64,000 nucleotides of DNA. Origin: Bacillota bacterium (GTDB lineage Bacteria; Bacillota; Clostridia; Clostridiales; Clostridiaceae). A program made the translations under genes and the position numbers. This document shows, piece after piece, positions 26,492 to 35,976 of the stretch (position 1 is its first letter; each line of letters begins with the position of its first letter). The stretch is taken from positions 1 to 64,000 of the forward strand of contig JAEXLD010000001.1 in the NCBI GenBank assembly GCA_023445445.1. The letters are read 5' to 3'. The notes below the pieces were generated by a model. It was given only the letters and a program-made list of their open reading frames with translations. It ran no database searches and was not told where the DNA came from.

Positions 26492-28395
26492 TACTTAAAG
26501 GAGTTAAATGAAGCATCAGAAGGCATTCGCCAATCACCACGAGGACTAAGTGATATACTACCTACCTTTGGTCCATCTGGTAAAGCACTTCTTTTAAATT
26601 GTTGAGTAAAGAATCTGTATATAAATTTATCTAACCATTTTTCTATTTCTTCAGAACTATAATCATTTTTAAAAGCTTCTTCTGCTAAGAATTTAATTCT
26701 TTCTTTAGAAGAACCATTTTTTATAAAGTGATATAAGAAGAAATCATGTAATTCATAAGGTCCAACTATATCTTCTGTTTTTTGAGCAATTTCTCCCTTA
26801 TCATCCTTTGGAAGTAATTCTGGACTAACAGGAGTATCTAATATATCTAATAAAGTTTCAGATACTTCTTTAGAAGCTTCTTTTTCAGCTACATATCTAA
26901 CTAAATATCTAACTAAAGTTTTTGGAATAGATGGATTTACAGAGTACATGCTCATATGATCTCCATTGTAAGTACACCACCCAAGGGCAAGTTCTGAAAG
27001 ATCCCCAGTTCCAATTAGTAATCCACCCTCTTTATTGGCTATATCCATAAGGATTTGCGTTCTTTCTCTTGCTTGAACATTTTCATAAGTTACATCATGT
27101 ATATCTTTATCATGACCTATATCTTCAAAATGTTGTAAGGCTGCTTTTACTATGTTAATTTCTCTTAAATCACAACCAAGTTCTTTGCATAAAGTTAAAG
27201 CATTATTATATGTTCTATCTGTAGTACCAAAGCCAGGCATAGTTATTGTAATTATATTTTTATTATCTATTCCTAAAAGTTTAAAGGTTTTTACAACTAC
27301 AAGTAATGCTAATGTAGAATCAAGTCCTCCAGAGATACCTATAACAGCTTTTTTTAAATTTGTATGCTCCATTCTTTTAGCAAGTGCAGCAGCTTGAATG
27401 CTAAATATTTCTTTACATCTTTCTTCCCTTTGTTTAGCATTAGAAGGAACAAAAGGATGTTTATCTATATATCTATCAAAATTATTCAACTTATTTTCTT
27501 TATAATTAAAACTAATTATATTTGCATCAAAAGGAAGTATTCTTGATGCATCTCTAAAGCTTATATTTTTAAGCCTTTCACTATTTAGTCTAAAGACATC
27601 TATAAATGAATAAATAACTTCATTTTCTCTTTGGAATCTTTCATTTTCTTTAAGCATAGTTCCATTTTCAGAAATTAACAGATGACCACTAAATAAAAGA
27701 TCTGTTGTAGACTCATGAACTCCAGCAGATGAATAAATATAAGCAGACATACATCTAGCACTTTGATTAGATATTAAAGCTTCTCTATAATCCTTTTTAC
27801 TTACTAATTCATTGGAAGCAGATAAATTTCCTATAATATTTGCTCCTAAAAGAGAAAGATAAGAGCTTGGAGGAATAGTAACCCAAAGATCTTCACAAAC
27901 TTCAAATCCAAAGGAATAGCTTCCAGAATTAAAAATTAAGTTAGTTCCAAAAGGCACATCCTTTTGAAAGTCAAAGTCAACTTTTTCATCAACTACTCCA
28001 AGACCTTCACTAAACCAACGTTTTTCATAGAATTCACTATAATTAGGAATATATGATTTAGGAACTATTCCAAGTAATTTTCCATTAAAAATTATGTAAG
28101 CACAATTAAATAATGCATTTTTAAAAGTTAAAGGAGCACCAACAGCTATTATCATATCTAGGTTAGAACTCTTTTCTACTATTTTAGAAATTGCTAAATT
28201 AGCCTTTTCTAAAAGATTATATTGCATAAATAAATCTCCACAGCTATATGAAGTTACACATAGTTCTGGGAACACAATGGCCTTAGCTTCATTTTTATGT
28301 GCATCTTCAAGACATAAAAGGATATTTTTCAAATTATATTCAATGTCTGCAACACGTGTTATTGGACATGCTGCAGCAACTTTTATAAAGTCCAT
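26491..28395 (-). CDS. nadE: Glutamine-dependent NAD+ synthetase
   Basis: A 634-residue two-domain enzyme that makes NAD+ from deamido-NAD+, ATP and glutamine. The N-terminal nitrilase-type glutaminase has catalytic triad E44 (FPELCVT), K113 (VPKSYIPNY) and C167 (EVCEDLW). The C-terminal synthetase has P-loop ISGGLDST near residue 350 and GTGDLSELALGWCTY. Length matches the long glutamine-using class. It has its own promoter region and is unconnected with the xylan genes. A nicotinamidase gene elsewhere in the window (59216) is another NAD-recycling step but is not linked. Confidence 0.96.
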   Translation of the reverse strand: MDFIKVAAACPITRVADIEYNLKNILLCLEDAHKNEAKAIVFPELCVTSYSCGDLFMQYNLLEKANLAISKIVEKSSNLDMIIAVGAPLTFKNALFNCAYIIFNGKLLGIVPKSYIPNYSEFYEKRWFSEGLGVVDEKVDFDFQKDVPFGTNLIFNSGSYSFGFEVCEDLWVTIPPSSYLSLLGANIIGNLSASNELVSKKDYREALISNQSARCMSAYIYSSAGVHESTTDLLFSGHLLISENGTMLKENERFQRENEVIYSFIDVFRLNSERLKNISFRDASRILPFDANIISFNYKENKLNNFDRYIDKHPFVPSNAKQREERCKEIFSIQAAALAKRMEHTNLKKAVIGISGGLDSTLALLVVVKTFKLLGIDNKNIITITMPGFGTTDRTYNNALTLCKELGCDLREINIVKAALQHFEDIGHDKDIHDVTYENVQARERTQILMDIANKEGGLLIGTGDLSELALGWCTYNGDHMSMYSVNPSIPKTLVRYLVRYVAEKEASKEVSETLLDILDTPVSPELLPKDDKGEIAQKTEDIVGPYELHDFFLYHFIKNGSSKERIKFLAEEAFKNDYSSEEIEKWLDKFIYRFFTQQFKRSALPDGPKVGSISLSPRGDWRMPSDASFNSFK

Positions 28396-28582
28396 AAAAT
28401 CTCTCCAATCTAAATATTAATAATAATATTTTAACTCTTTTAAGATAATAAATTCAAAACTAACTATTTAAATAATAAAAGGAAAACTATAGAAAATCAA
28501 TAATAATAAAGTAAAAGAATAGAAAAGAACTAAAAAAAGAATTAAACAGTTTAAATTACTATATAAAAAGATAAAAAAGATA

Positions 28583-28660
28583 TTGTAAAGAGTTAAAAAG
28601 TATAATATAATAAATTCATACACTAAAAAATTTCAAATTTTTTCAAAATAATGATACAAT
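28583..28660 (+). promoter_or_regulatory. Candidate promoters of the NfeD/SPFH operon
   Basis: TTGTAA (28583-28588) and TATAAT (28606-28611) are 17 bases apart. A second pair, TTTCAA (28631-28636) and TACAAT (28655-28660) with 18 bases, lies closer to the gene. The rest of the 299-base gap to nadE (28396-28694) is very A+T-rich with nothing else I can support. Confidence 0.5.
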
Positions 28661-28694
28661 AGTATTATATTAATATTAATAGGAGGGGGAAAGT

Positions 28695-29126
28695 ATGAGT
28701 GCCGTAATATTTTGGATTATCATTGCAGCAGTAGCAATTATAATAGATATAGCAACTAGCAATTTTTTATTTGCTTGGTTTACTATAGGAGCAATTGCAG
28801 CCATGATAGCAGACTTTTTAGGGATAAGCTTTGGTGTTCAAGTAATTATATTTTTAGTTATAAATTTAATAACTATTTCACTTGGATATCCTTGGGCAAA
28901 AAAGAAGTTTAAAAAGTCAGTTAAAAGGACGCCTTTAATGGAAGAGAACTACATTGGAAGAATAATGAAAGCAGAAGAGGACATAATAGAGAAAGCAAAA
29001 GTTAAAGTGGATGGAATTTACTGGACTGTATTAAATACAGGAGAGGAAATTAAATCTGGAGAAAACTTTAAGATAATAGGAATTGAGGGTATTAAGTTAA
29101 TTATAAAAAAAGAGGAGGAAATTTAA
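28695..29126 (+). CDS. NfeD-like membrane protein
   Basis: A 143-residue short NfeD protein: two or three membrane segments within residues 1-70, then a C-terminal OB-fold (about 82-140, with GRIMKAEEDI and VKVDGIYWTV). Short NfeD proteins work with SPFH proteins in membrane microdomains, and the SPFH gene starts directly at the base after this stop codon. GGAGGGGG lies before the ATG. The protease domain of long NfeD proteins is absent, as normal for this class. Confidence 0.88.
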   Translation: MSAVIFWIIIAAVAIIIDIATSNFLFAWFTIGAIAAMIADFLGISFGVQVIIFLVINLITISLGYPWAKKKFKKSVKRTPLMEENYIGRIMKAEEDIIEKAKVKVDGIYWTVLNTGEEIKSGENFKIIGIEGIKLIIKKEEEI

Positions 29127-30083
29127 ATGGACGGAATAATAGGATTAGTTATTACAGGAGTAATAGTATTTTTCATTTTAATTATAATCTTATCATCAAT
29201 AAAGATTGTAAATACAGGGTATTTATATGTAGTAGAAAGGTTTGGTCAGTATCATAAAACTTTGGAGCCAGGATGGCATTTTATGATTCCTTTTGTAGAC
29301 TTTGTTAGAAAGAAGGTTTCAACAAAACAACAAATTTTAGATGTACCACCACAATCAGTTATTACAAAGGATAATGTTAAAATTTCAGTTGATAACGTTA
29401 TTTTCTATAAACTTTTAAATGCAAAAGATGCTGTTTATAATATAGAGGATTTTAGATCAGGTATAGTTTATTCAGCAACTACAAATATGAGAAATATTTT
29501 AGGTAATATGAGTTTAGATGAAATTTTATCAGGTAGAGATAAGATTAACCAAGATCTTTTAAGTATAATTGATGAAGTTACTGATGCATATGGAATAAAA
29601 ATTCTTTCAGTTGAAATTAAGAATATAATTCCACCAACAGAAATTCAAGAAGCAATGGAAAAGCAAATGAAGGCAGAGAGAAGTAAAAGAGCCATGATCC
29701 TTGAAGCGGAAGGACAAAGACAATCTCAAATTGAAAAGGCTGAAGGTGAAAAGAGATCTAAGATACTTGCAGCAGAAGCTGAAAAGGAAGCGAACATTAG
29801 AAGAGCTGAAGGTTTAAAGGAGTCTCAATTACTTGAAGCAGAAGGTAAAGCAAAAGCCATAGAAGAGATTTCTATTGCTGAAGCAGAAGCTATAAGAAAA
29901 GTTAATACAGCAATATTAGAATCTGGAACTAACGAAACTGTTATAGCATTAAAGCAAGTTGAAGCTCTTAAGGAAATGGCTAATAATCCAGCTAATAAGC
30001 TTATATTACCAAATGAAACATTATCTTCTCTTGGAAGTATAGCTGCAATTGGAGAAATGTTAAAAGGCAACAAGGAAGTTTAA
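29127..30083 (+). CDS. SPFH/stomatin-like membrane protein (paraslipin type)
   Basis: A 318-residue stomatin/paraslipin homologue. One N-terminal membrane segment (about 5-27) is followed by the SPFH domain (RFGQYHKTLEPGWHFMIPFVD; about 38-200) and a charged coiled-coil rich in Glu/Lys/Ala repeats (about 185-270). It likely forms oligomeric membrane scaffolds with the NfeD protein encoded just upstream. GAGGAGG lies within the end of the NfeD gene. Confidence 0.92.
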   Translation: MDGIIGLVITGVIVFFILIIILSSIKIVNTGYLYVVERFGQYHKTLEPGWHFMIPFVDFVRKKVSTKQQILDVPPQSVITKDNVKISVDNVIFYKLLNAKDAVYNIEDFRSGIVYSATTNMRNILGNMSLDEILSGRDKINQDLLSIIDEVTDAYGIKILSVEIKNIIPPTEIQEAMEKQMKAERSKRAMILEAEGQRQSQIEKAEGEKRSKILAAEAEKEANIRRAEGLKESQLLEAEGKAKAIEEISIAEAEAIRKVNTAILESGTNETVIALKQVEALKEMANNPANKLILPNETLSSLGSIAAIGEMLKGNKEV

Positions 30084-30093
30084 TAAATATTTT

Positions 30094-30198
30094 ATATGGA
30101 GCTATTTAATTAGCTCCATATTAAAATTCAAAATCATTGATGTAATTTCAAAAAATTACTAAAAATATTCATTTAATATGCTCCTTAAGGAGTTTTTT
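30094..30198 (+). terminator. Hairpins after the SPFH gene
   Basis: An 11-base perfect stem (30094-30104 with 30111-30121) lies ten bases after the stop but has no T run. A short palindrome CTCCTTAAGGAG (30181-30192) followed by six Ts may provide the actual end. Confidence 0.5.
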
Positions 30199-30259
30199 CT
30201 TTAAATTTATATTATACTAGAATTTAAAAATATATATTTCATGGGAAAGGGTTGAGAGT

Positions 30260-31087
30260 ATGTATAGGTATAGGAAACATTTAAGAGGAACATTTTTAAA
30301 TTATTTTATTGCATTAGTTATATTTGCAAGCTTTGTCTTTTTAAGTACTTATGCCATTATAATGTCAGAAGTATCACAGATTAGTCCAATAGACCTTTTG
30401 GTTGTATTTTTTATAATACTATGTATATTTATAGTATTACTTTTAGAATTAACCCTAATATATTATTTATTTTTGAGAAGGTTTAAATATATTAATGTGA
30501 CATTAACTGAAGAAGCAGTAATATATAATAAGAAAAATAAGAAAATAATAATACCTTATGATGACATCGTATCTATAAGTTATCCATCTATTAAATATGC
30601 TGGAGGCTGGATGAAAATTAAGTATAGTAAGGGAAAAATTCGATTAACTGTAGCCCTTGAAAATATAGGGGATTTTATGTATCAGTTAAAAGAAATATTA
30701 GATAAGAATGGGAAAAGTAGCGTATACAATGAAAAGAAGAGCTTTAGCTTCTTTAAAACAGCATCTTTTGCTGATGAAAGTTGGGAAAGAATAGATGAAA
30801 ATATTAAGTTTATTGTAGCTATGGAATATTTATCGCTGATAATAACTGTTTTATTTGCATATTTAGGCGTACTTAATAATAGTTCTACTGGTATTGCAGT
30901 AAGTATATTTGCACCTATTCTTGGGTATCTTATTTCTGAAATAATTATAGGTATAATGGCTCGTAAAAGAATAGTTAATAGAGAATTTAAAATTATACCT
31001 AGAGACCCAAGTAAAGAGAAAAAGATTATGAGAATATCTGTTATAATATCTACTATATTATTTATACTACAAATGATTTTAATTTAA
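30260..31087 (+). CDS. Membrane protein with PH-like domain, unknown function
   Basis: I do not recognise a named family. The 275-residue protein has two membrane segments near residues 14-36 and 45-75. A soluble part (about 80-150) has the strand pattern of bacterial PH-like domains (VTLTEEAVIYNKKNKKIIIPYDDI). Two more membrane segments lie near 185-245 and a last one at the C-terminus. It stands alone between the SPFH operon and the amidase gene. GAAAGGG lies 13 bases before the ATG. Confidence 0.65.
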   Translation: MYRYRKHLRGTFLNYFIALVIFASFVFLSTYAIIMSEVSQISPIDLLVVFFIILCIFIVLLLELTLIYYLFLRRFKYINVTLTEEAVIYNKKNKKIIIPYDDIVSISYPSIKYAGGWMKIKYSKGKIRLTVALENIGDFMYQLKEILDKNGKSSVYNEKKSFSFFKTASFADESWERIDENIKFIVAMEYLSLIITVLFAYLGVLNNSSTGIAVSIFAPILGYLISEIIIGIMARKRIVNREFKIIPRDPSKEKKIMRISVIISTILFILQMILI

Positions 31088-31152
31088 GTGTTATAAATTT
31101 AATTTTATTTCAAAAGATATAATATATTGAAATTTATATGGAGAAATAAAAT

Positions 31153-32070
31153 ATGAAAATTATAACGAGAAATATAAAAATAAAATTATTAATAATAGTT
31201 TTGACTTTAATATTAACTAAAATTAGTTATAACAACTATGCTTTAGCAAATGTTAAAGATAATGACTATAATAGGGAATTAGCTAGAGAATATGCACTTA
31301 AATGGGCAACTTCTCATAATAAAGATTATTATAACTATATCAATGATGGAGGCGATTGTACTAATTTTGTTTCTCAAGTTTTAAGAGCTGGAGGGATGGA
31401 GTTTATAGGCAATAAGAAAAATGCAACAAGTATTAATTCTTGGTTTTATTACTCAGCTGATTTACCTAATAGAACCTCTACATGGACTTCAGCAAAGGCT
31501 TTCAATTTGCACTTTGGAAAAGAGTTTAAAAGGGCATATAAATATAGAGAATATACAATTGATGATGCCTTAAGAAATTGGAATAATATTAATTCTAGCA
31601 TTTACATAGGAGATATAGTTCAATATTCTCGACCTAACAATATAGCTTTTCATTCTCAAGCAATTACAGATATATTAGATAATGAAACTATATACTTTAG
31701 TCAACATTCTAATACCATTGAGAATTTCTATAAGAATGGCAATTTAAAGTATTATTTATTAGGAAAACCTAATGATTATAATTTTTTAATATATAATATT
31801 AAAGAAGAAAAAAATATGAACTATGAAATGAGAAAGAATCCAATAACAATAGAAGAAGATTATAATAATGAGTTAAGAATTGCTTTAGAAATTGTTAAAT
31901 TAAGTCTTGAAGATACAAGGTTTGATAATAAAGATTATAGAAACATAGATACAGAGAATTTTATAAATAAAATGAAAAATAAAATTACAGGTATTGAGTT
32001 AGAGATGAATATGAGGTCTAAGTCTTCTAGAGAATTACTAGAATTATTAATGGATAGAAATGAAATATAA
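31153..32070 (+). CDS. Secreted Amidase_6-type cysteine amidase
   Basis: A 305-residue protein with an N-terminal signal segment (about 8-32). An Amidase_6 (CHAP/NlpC-related) domain spans about 36-200: GGDCTNFVSQ with C69 as nucleophile, SWFYYS, and AFHSQAI with H167 as likely catalytic His. The remaining C-terminal 100 residues are charged and helical. The family is found in secreted clostridial and bacillary proteins likely to act on peptides or the cell wall. GGAG at 31140 gives a plausible start. Apparently monocistronic. Confidence 0.8.
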   Translation: MKIITRNIKIKLLIIVLTLILTKISYNNYALANVKDNDYNRELAREYALKWATSHNKDYYNYINDGGDCTNFVSQVLRAGGMEFIGNKKNATSINSWFYYSADLPNRTSTWTSAKAFNLHFGKEFKRAYKYREYTIDDALRNWNNINSSIYIGDIVQYSRPNNIAFHSQAITDILDNETIYFSQHSNTIENFYKNGNLKYYLLGKPNDYNFLIYNIKEEKNMNYEMRKNPITIEEDYNNELRIALEIVKLSLEDTRFDNKDYRNIDTENFINKMKNKITGIELEMNMRSKSSRELLELLMDRNEI

Positions 32071-32114
32071 AAATAATATTTTAATTTTTTAGAATATTAA
32101 ATGATAAATTTGAT

Positions 32115-32191
32115 AAGAATAAAAATGACCCTAAAGGGTTACGTAGGTTTCTTTTGCTGGTAGTTTTAAACTACCAGTATTTTTTATTCTT
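32115..32191 (+). terminator. Nested hairpin element after the amidase gene
   Basis: An outer stem (32115-32126 with 32179-32191, one bulge) encloses ACCC/GGGT (32128-32139) and a perfect 10-base stem CTGGTAGTTT (32157-32166) with 32168-32177, then a T-rich run. At the least it is a terminator. The extra closed arm makes a structured RNA possible. The rest of 32071-32340 is A+T-rich with no gene. Confidence 0.6.
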
Positions 32192-32365
32192 AAAAATATT
32201 ACGATTTAAATTTTGGTTATATATGAAATTTATAAATTTAATTCATGTACAAAATTACAATAATGAATAAAAATACATAAAATATAAAAAAATGAATTAT
32301 TGATAAAAAAAGTAAAAAAGATATAGTATTTAAGAAGGGGAGTTAAAAGAGGAGAGGATTATATT

Positions 32366-32422
32366 TTGAAGAAAAAAAGTAAAATAATTATTCTTCTTCA
32401 ATTATTTTTGAAAAAGAGGTGA
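32366..32422 (+). CDS. Candidate 18-residue leader peptide of the ABC exporter operon
   Basis: TTG at 32366 opens an 18-codon frame, MKKKSKIIILLQLFLKKR, ending at TGA 32420-32422. An excellent GGAGAGG (32351-32357) sits eight bases before the TTG, and there is no other gene for it to serve. The frame ends inside the ribosome site (GAGGTG) of the ABC ATPase, five bases before its ATG. It could be a regulatory leader or a small cationic membrane peptide. No homologue is known to me. Confidence 0.45.
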   Translation: MKKKSKIIILLQLFLKKR

Positions 32423-32426
32423 ATAT

Positions 32427-33320
32427 ATGGATATAAAAATTATTGATATAAATAAAAATTATAAAGAAAAAAAAGTTTTAGATAATATTAACATAAATAT
32501 AAAACCAGGAGAAATAGTTGGATTAGTAGGCGACAATGGTGCGGGGAAAAGTACTTTAATGAAGATAATAGCAGGAATAATAAAGGCTGATTCAGGAGTA
32601 GTAAAGTTAGATGAATTAACTTATGAAAAAAATAGAATTGAATATTTGAATAATATGTCCTTTGTTATAGAAGAACCAGCATTATATATGGAAATGTCGG
32701 GATTAGATCATATAAATTTTATAGCTAAGATAAATAACATATCTGATACTAAAGTTAATGATATAATCGAATTTATAAATATTGGAGAAAGCTTAAAAAA
32801 AAGATGTTCAAGCTATTCACTTGGTATGAAGCAAAGATTAGCGTTAGGCTTAGCACTTCTAAAGAATGTAAATTTTATAATTTTAGATGAACCAACTAAT
32901 GGATTAGATATAGATTCATCTATTAAATTAAGGGAAAAGCTTTTATCCCTTGCTAAAGATAAAAATGTATCTATATTAGTATCATCACATATTTTAAGTG
33001 AAATTGAAAAAATATGTGATAAGGTTATTTTTATAAGAGATGGTTCAATAATTAAAGATTCCTATAGTTTAAAAAAAGATATTATAAAAAGTATTATTCT
33101 AGTTGTAGATGATAGAATTGAGTTTTTAAATTATATTTCAAAAAATGATAATATTTTATCTTTAGAAGAAATTGAAAGTAATAAATTCAAAATAAATTTA
33201 GATGCAAGTTTAATTAATTTATTTATAAGTGAGCTTTCAAAGAAAAATATTCATTATACAAATATATTAATATCAGATATATCGTTAGAAGATAAATATA
33301 TATCTTTAAAAAAGGGGTAA
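32427..33320 (+). CDS. ABC exporter ATPase (BcrA/CcmA-like)
   Basis: A 297-residue ABC ATPase of the drug/peptide resistance (BcrA) type: Walker A GDNGAGKST (about 35-43), signature YSLGMKQRL (about 131-139), Walker B FIILDEPTNGLD (about 150-161) and switch His in SSHILSE. A C-terminal extension of about 80 residues is typical of BcrA-like ATPases. It starts an operon with two ABC-2 type membrane proteins, the second frameshifted. Likely exports, or protects against, a peptide or drug; no regulator lies beside it. Confidence 0.88.
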   Translation: MDIKIIDINKNYKEKKVLDNININIKPGEIVGLVGDNGAGKSTLMKIIAGIIKADSGVVKLDELTYEKNRIEYLNNMSFVIEEPALYMEMSGLDHINFIAKINNISDTKVNDIIEFINIGESLKKRCSSYSLGMKQRLALGLALLKNVNFIILDEPTNGLDIDSSIKLREKLLSLAKDKNVSILVSSHILSEIEKICDKVIFIRDGSIIKDSYSLKKDIIKSIILVVDDRIEFLNYISKNDNILSLEEIESNKFKINLDASLINLFISELSKKNIHYTNILISDISLEDKYISLKKG

Positions 33321-33323
33321 TGG

Positions 33324-34499
33324 ATGAATAATATAGTGAAGTTTGAAATAAAGAAGTTTTTTAAAAATAAGAAAAATATAATTTCTATTATAATATATAT
33401 TTTTCTGATAGTAGCTTTTATTGGTTATAGTTCCTTTATAGAAAGTTTGTTAAAAACCTCAGAAATAGACATTCATAAAGAGAATTACTTAAATTCTAAA
33501 AAAAATTATAATACACTAAAAGAAATTTTGGAAGATTTAAAGAACAAGAATGAACTAAGTAATGATAAATCATATAATAAGCAGATAGAAGAATTAAGTA
33601 AAGAAATAGATTTATATAATGAATATTATTTAACATATGAGGAATTAATAAAAAGTTATGAAGAAAAAAATATTGATAAGTATCTTAAACTAAATTTAAA
33701 AAGATATGAGTTAGATATGGAATTTATAAAATTAGGATATGATGGCTATAATAAAGATGACATTGAAAGTGAAATAAATTTGTACACTAAATTAATAGAA
33801 TTAAAAACAATACCTATAGACGTTAATTGGTCTTTAAAGGGACTTAATTTTATTAAGAATATATTTATGTATTTTAATTTTATTATTGTTATTTTTACTA
33901 TAATACTTTTTTCAGATTTATTTTCTGGAGAAAGTAAAAATAAAACATATAAAATTTTACTTAATCAACCTATTAGCAAAAGTAAAATATATTTTGGGAA
34001 AATAATAGGGGGGAGTATATCAACATTAATAAGCATTTTAATGCCTTTAATTATATTCTTTGGAATTTTATCTATATTTAAAGGAAGTGGACATTTTCAA
34101 TATCCAATAAAAATAATAAGCGATAATAGCTATAATGTAGTTAGCATGGGAATGCTTATATTAAAATTTCTTATATTAATAATTGCATTAATTATATTTA
34201 CAATATCTTTAACGGCAATCTTCTCTATAGTATTTGACTCAATCACATTATCGATGATAACACCTATAGGTATCTATTTATTTTTAGAAAATATATTATT
34301 TTCAGCAGAAAGATCAAGTGAAATCCTAAATTTCTTCCCTATAACAATAACAAAAGTATCTTCTATTATATATGATTATGATTTTAAATATAAAGTAGTA
34401 GATTTAAATTTTGTTTTTTATTTTACTATAATTTATTCTTTAGTGTTTTTAGCTTTAGGATTAATATATTTTAATAAATATAAAAGATTTAAAGTATAA
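33324..34499 (+). CDS. ABC-2 type membrane protein
   Basis: A 391-residue permease of the ABC-2 family. The first membrane segment (about 19-38) is followed by a long charged, probably coiled-coil extracellular part (about 40-165). Five or six membrane segments follow, and KTYKILLNQPISKSKIYFGKII (about 211-232) is the typical cytoplasmic coupling helix. It begins three bases after the ATPase stop with AAAGGGG as ribosome site. It is paralogous to the next gene and probably forms a heterodimer with it. Confidence 0.85.
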   Translation: MNNIVKFEIKKFFKNKKNIISIIIYIFLIVAFIGYSSFIESLLKTSEIDIHKENYLNSKKNYNTLKEILEDLKNKNELSNDKSYNKQIEELSKEIDLYNEYYLTYEELIKSYEEKNIDKYLKLNLKRYELDMEFIKLGYDGYNKDDIESEINLYTKLIELKTIPIDVNWSLKGLNFIKNIFMYFNFIIVIFTIILFSDLFSGESKNKTYKILLNQPISKSKIYFGKIIGGSISTLISILMPLIIFFGILSIFKGSGHFQYPIKIISDNSYNVVSMGMLILKFLILIIALIIFTISLTAIFSIVFDSITLSMITPIGIYLFLENILFSAERSSEILNFFPITITKVSSIIYDYDFKYKVVDLNFVFYFTIIYSLVFLALGLIYFNKYKRFKV

Positions 34500-34508
34500 G
34501 GAGAAAGA

Positions 34509-35629
34509 ATGAAAGATATTTTTATATTTGAATTAAAAAAGATATATAAAAGTAGAATTACTTTAGTAATATTAGGATTGATTATCTTAGGATTAACATT
34601 ATTTGTATTTATGTATAGTAATATAGATAATGATTTAAGGGAAAATAAAATAAACATTATAGATAATAATATAGATGGAATTAATAAAAGAATTAAAGAA
34701 TTAAATGAAGACGAGGATAAAGATATCTTATATAATTTAAAGGAACAATTGAAGTTACTAGAAGAAGGAAAAGCTTATATAATAAATAATGATAATATTA
34801 ATTATATTGATTCAGAAATAGAATATAATAAAATTCAATTAAATTTAATTCAATTAAACTTTATAAGTAGTAAAAATGAAAATGATATTATTGATAAAAT
34901 TCAAGAATATGAAGAATTAAGAAGTCTTAATATAATGCCTATCATTAAAGATTACTCTATGGAGGGTTATAACTTTTTGAGATTGTCAATGAAGGCTCCA
35001 ATAACTATTTTAATTACTTTATTAGTAATAATAATTTCTTGCAATTCCATAGCAGGAGAATATGATAATAAAACATACAAACTACTTTTTTATCAGCCAA
35101 TAAGTAAATTAAAAATAATAATAACTAAGTTTTTAGCTATATTTACATCTTGTATAATAAATATATATATAGTATTTTATTAGGTTTTTTCATTGTTTTA
35201 AGCTTAAAAAATGGTTTAGGAAGTCCAAAATACCCAATAAAGATAATTATTAAAGATAATTTTAAATTTATAGATATAAGTAAATTTGTTTCTATAGAAC
35301 TATTTTTTTTATTATTATACATTTTATTTTTGTGTGTTTTTACAATGATGATATCATTAGTTTCAAAGCAAGTGTCTACTAGTATTTCAATATGTAGCAT
35401 AATAAGCTTAACTTTTTATATAGTCTTATTAAGGCTAGAATTTATTAAGAGTATATATAGATATATACCATTTACATTTATGGAATTATCATCATTGTTA
35501 AGTGGAAAATTTACTATAATAAGTAATAACTATTCTAATAATATAATAAATTGTACTGTTTACACTTTAATCTTTATAGCGATTTTTTCCTTAGCAAATA
35601 TATTTATTATTAATAAAAAATATATTTAA
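34509..35629 (+). pseudogene. ABC-2 type membrane protein, frameshifted in an AT repeat
   Basis: The first frame (34509-35183) gives 224 residues with the same plan as its upstream paralogue: membrane segment, charged loop, then KTYKLLFYQPISKLKIIITKFLA. It stops just after a run of five AT units (35161-35170). The missing C-terminal half continues in another frame to 35629 with LLGFFIVLSLKNGLGSPKYPIKI, matching GSGHFQYPIKI of the paralogue. Dropping one AT unit joins both frames into one uninterrupted protein of about 372 residues. So the gene is disrupted in this sequence, perhaps reversibly by slippage; a sequencing error is also possible. Confidence 0.85.
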
Positions 35630-35782
35630 ATTTTTATGGATTTATAGAATAAAATATGATATTATAGAAAAGTAGTCAATTTGACTAAAAATATTTTATT
35701 TAAAGATTTTTGATAGATAATGATATTCTCCGTTATAGAGATTAATATTACTATAATAGTCTTTAAAATGGAGGGTTTAAAA

Positions 35783-35938
35783 ATGGAAGATAAGAAGATA
35801 TTATGTAAAGATTGTGGATCAGAATTCGTATTCACAGTTGGAGAACAAGAATTCTACAAAGAAAAAGGATTTGACAACGAACCAGTAAGATGTCCTGCTT
35901 GTAGAAAAGCTAGAAAAGCTCAAAATAACAGAAGATAG
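35783..35938 (+). CDS. Small zinc-ribbon protein
   Basis: A 51-residue protein with two CxxC knuckles, CKDCG (residues 8-12) and CPACR (about 36-40). Between them is the EFVFTVGEQEFYKEKGF segment typical of the zf-trcl family. Start chosen at ATG 35783 behind GGAGGG; the open frame extends upstream to 35720 without another good start. Function of the family is not established; expected to bind one zinc. Followed by a terminator. Confidence 0.85.
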   Translation: MEDKKILCKDCGSEFVFTVGEQEFYKEKGFDNEPVRCPACRKARKAQNNRR

Positions 35939-35944
35939 TTAATT

Positions 35945-35968
35945 AGACTGTAGGGTGACCTACAGTCT
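35945..35968. terminator. Bidirectional terminator
   Basis: AGACTGTAGG (35945-35954) pairs perfectly with CCTACAGTCT (35959-35968), with TTTATTATTTT after it. It separates the zinc-ribbon gene from the convergent small-protein genes. Confidence 0.85.
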
Positions 35969-35976
35969 TTATTATT

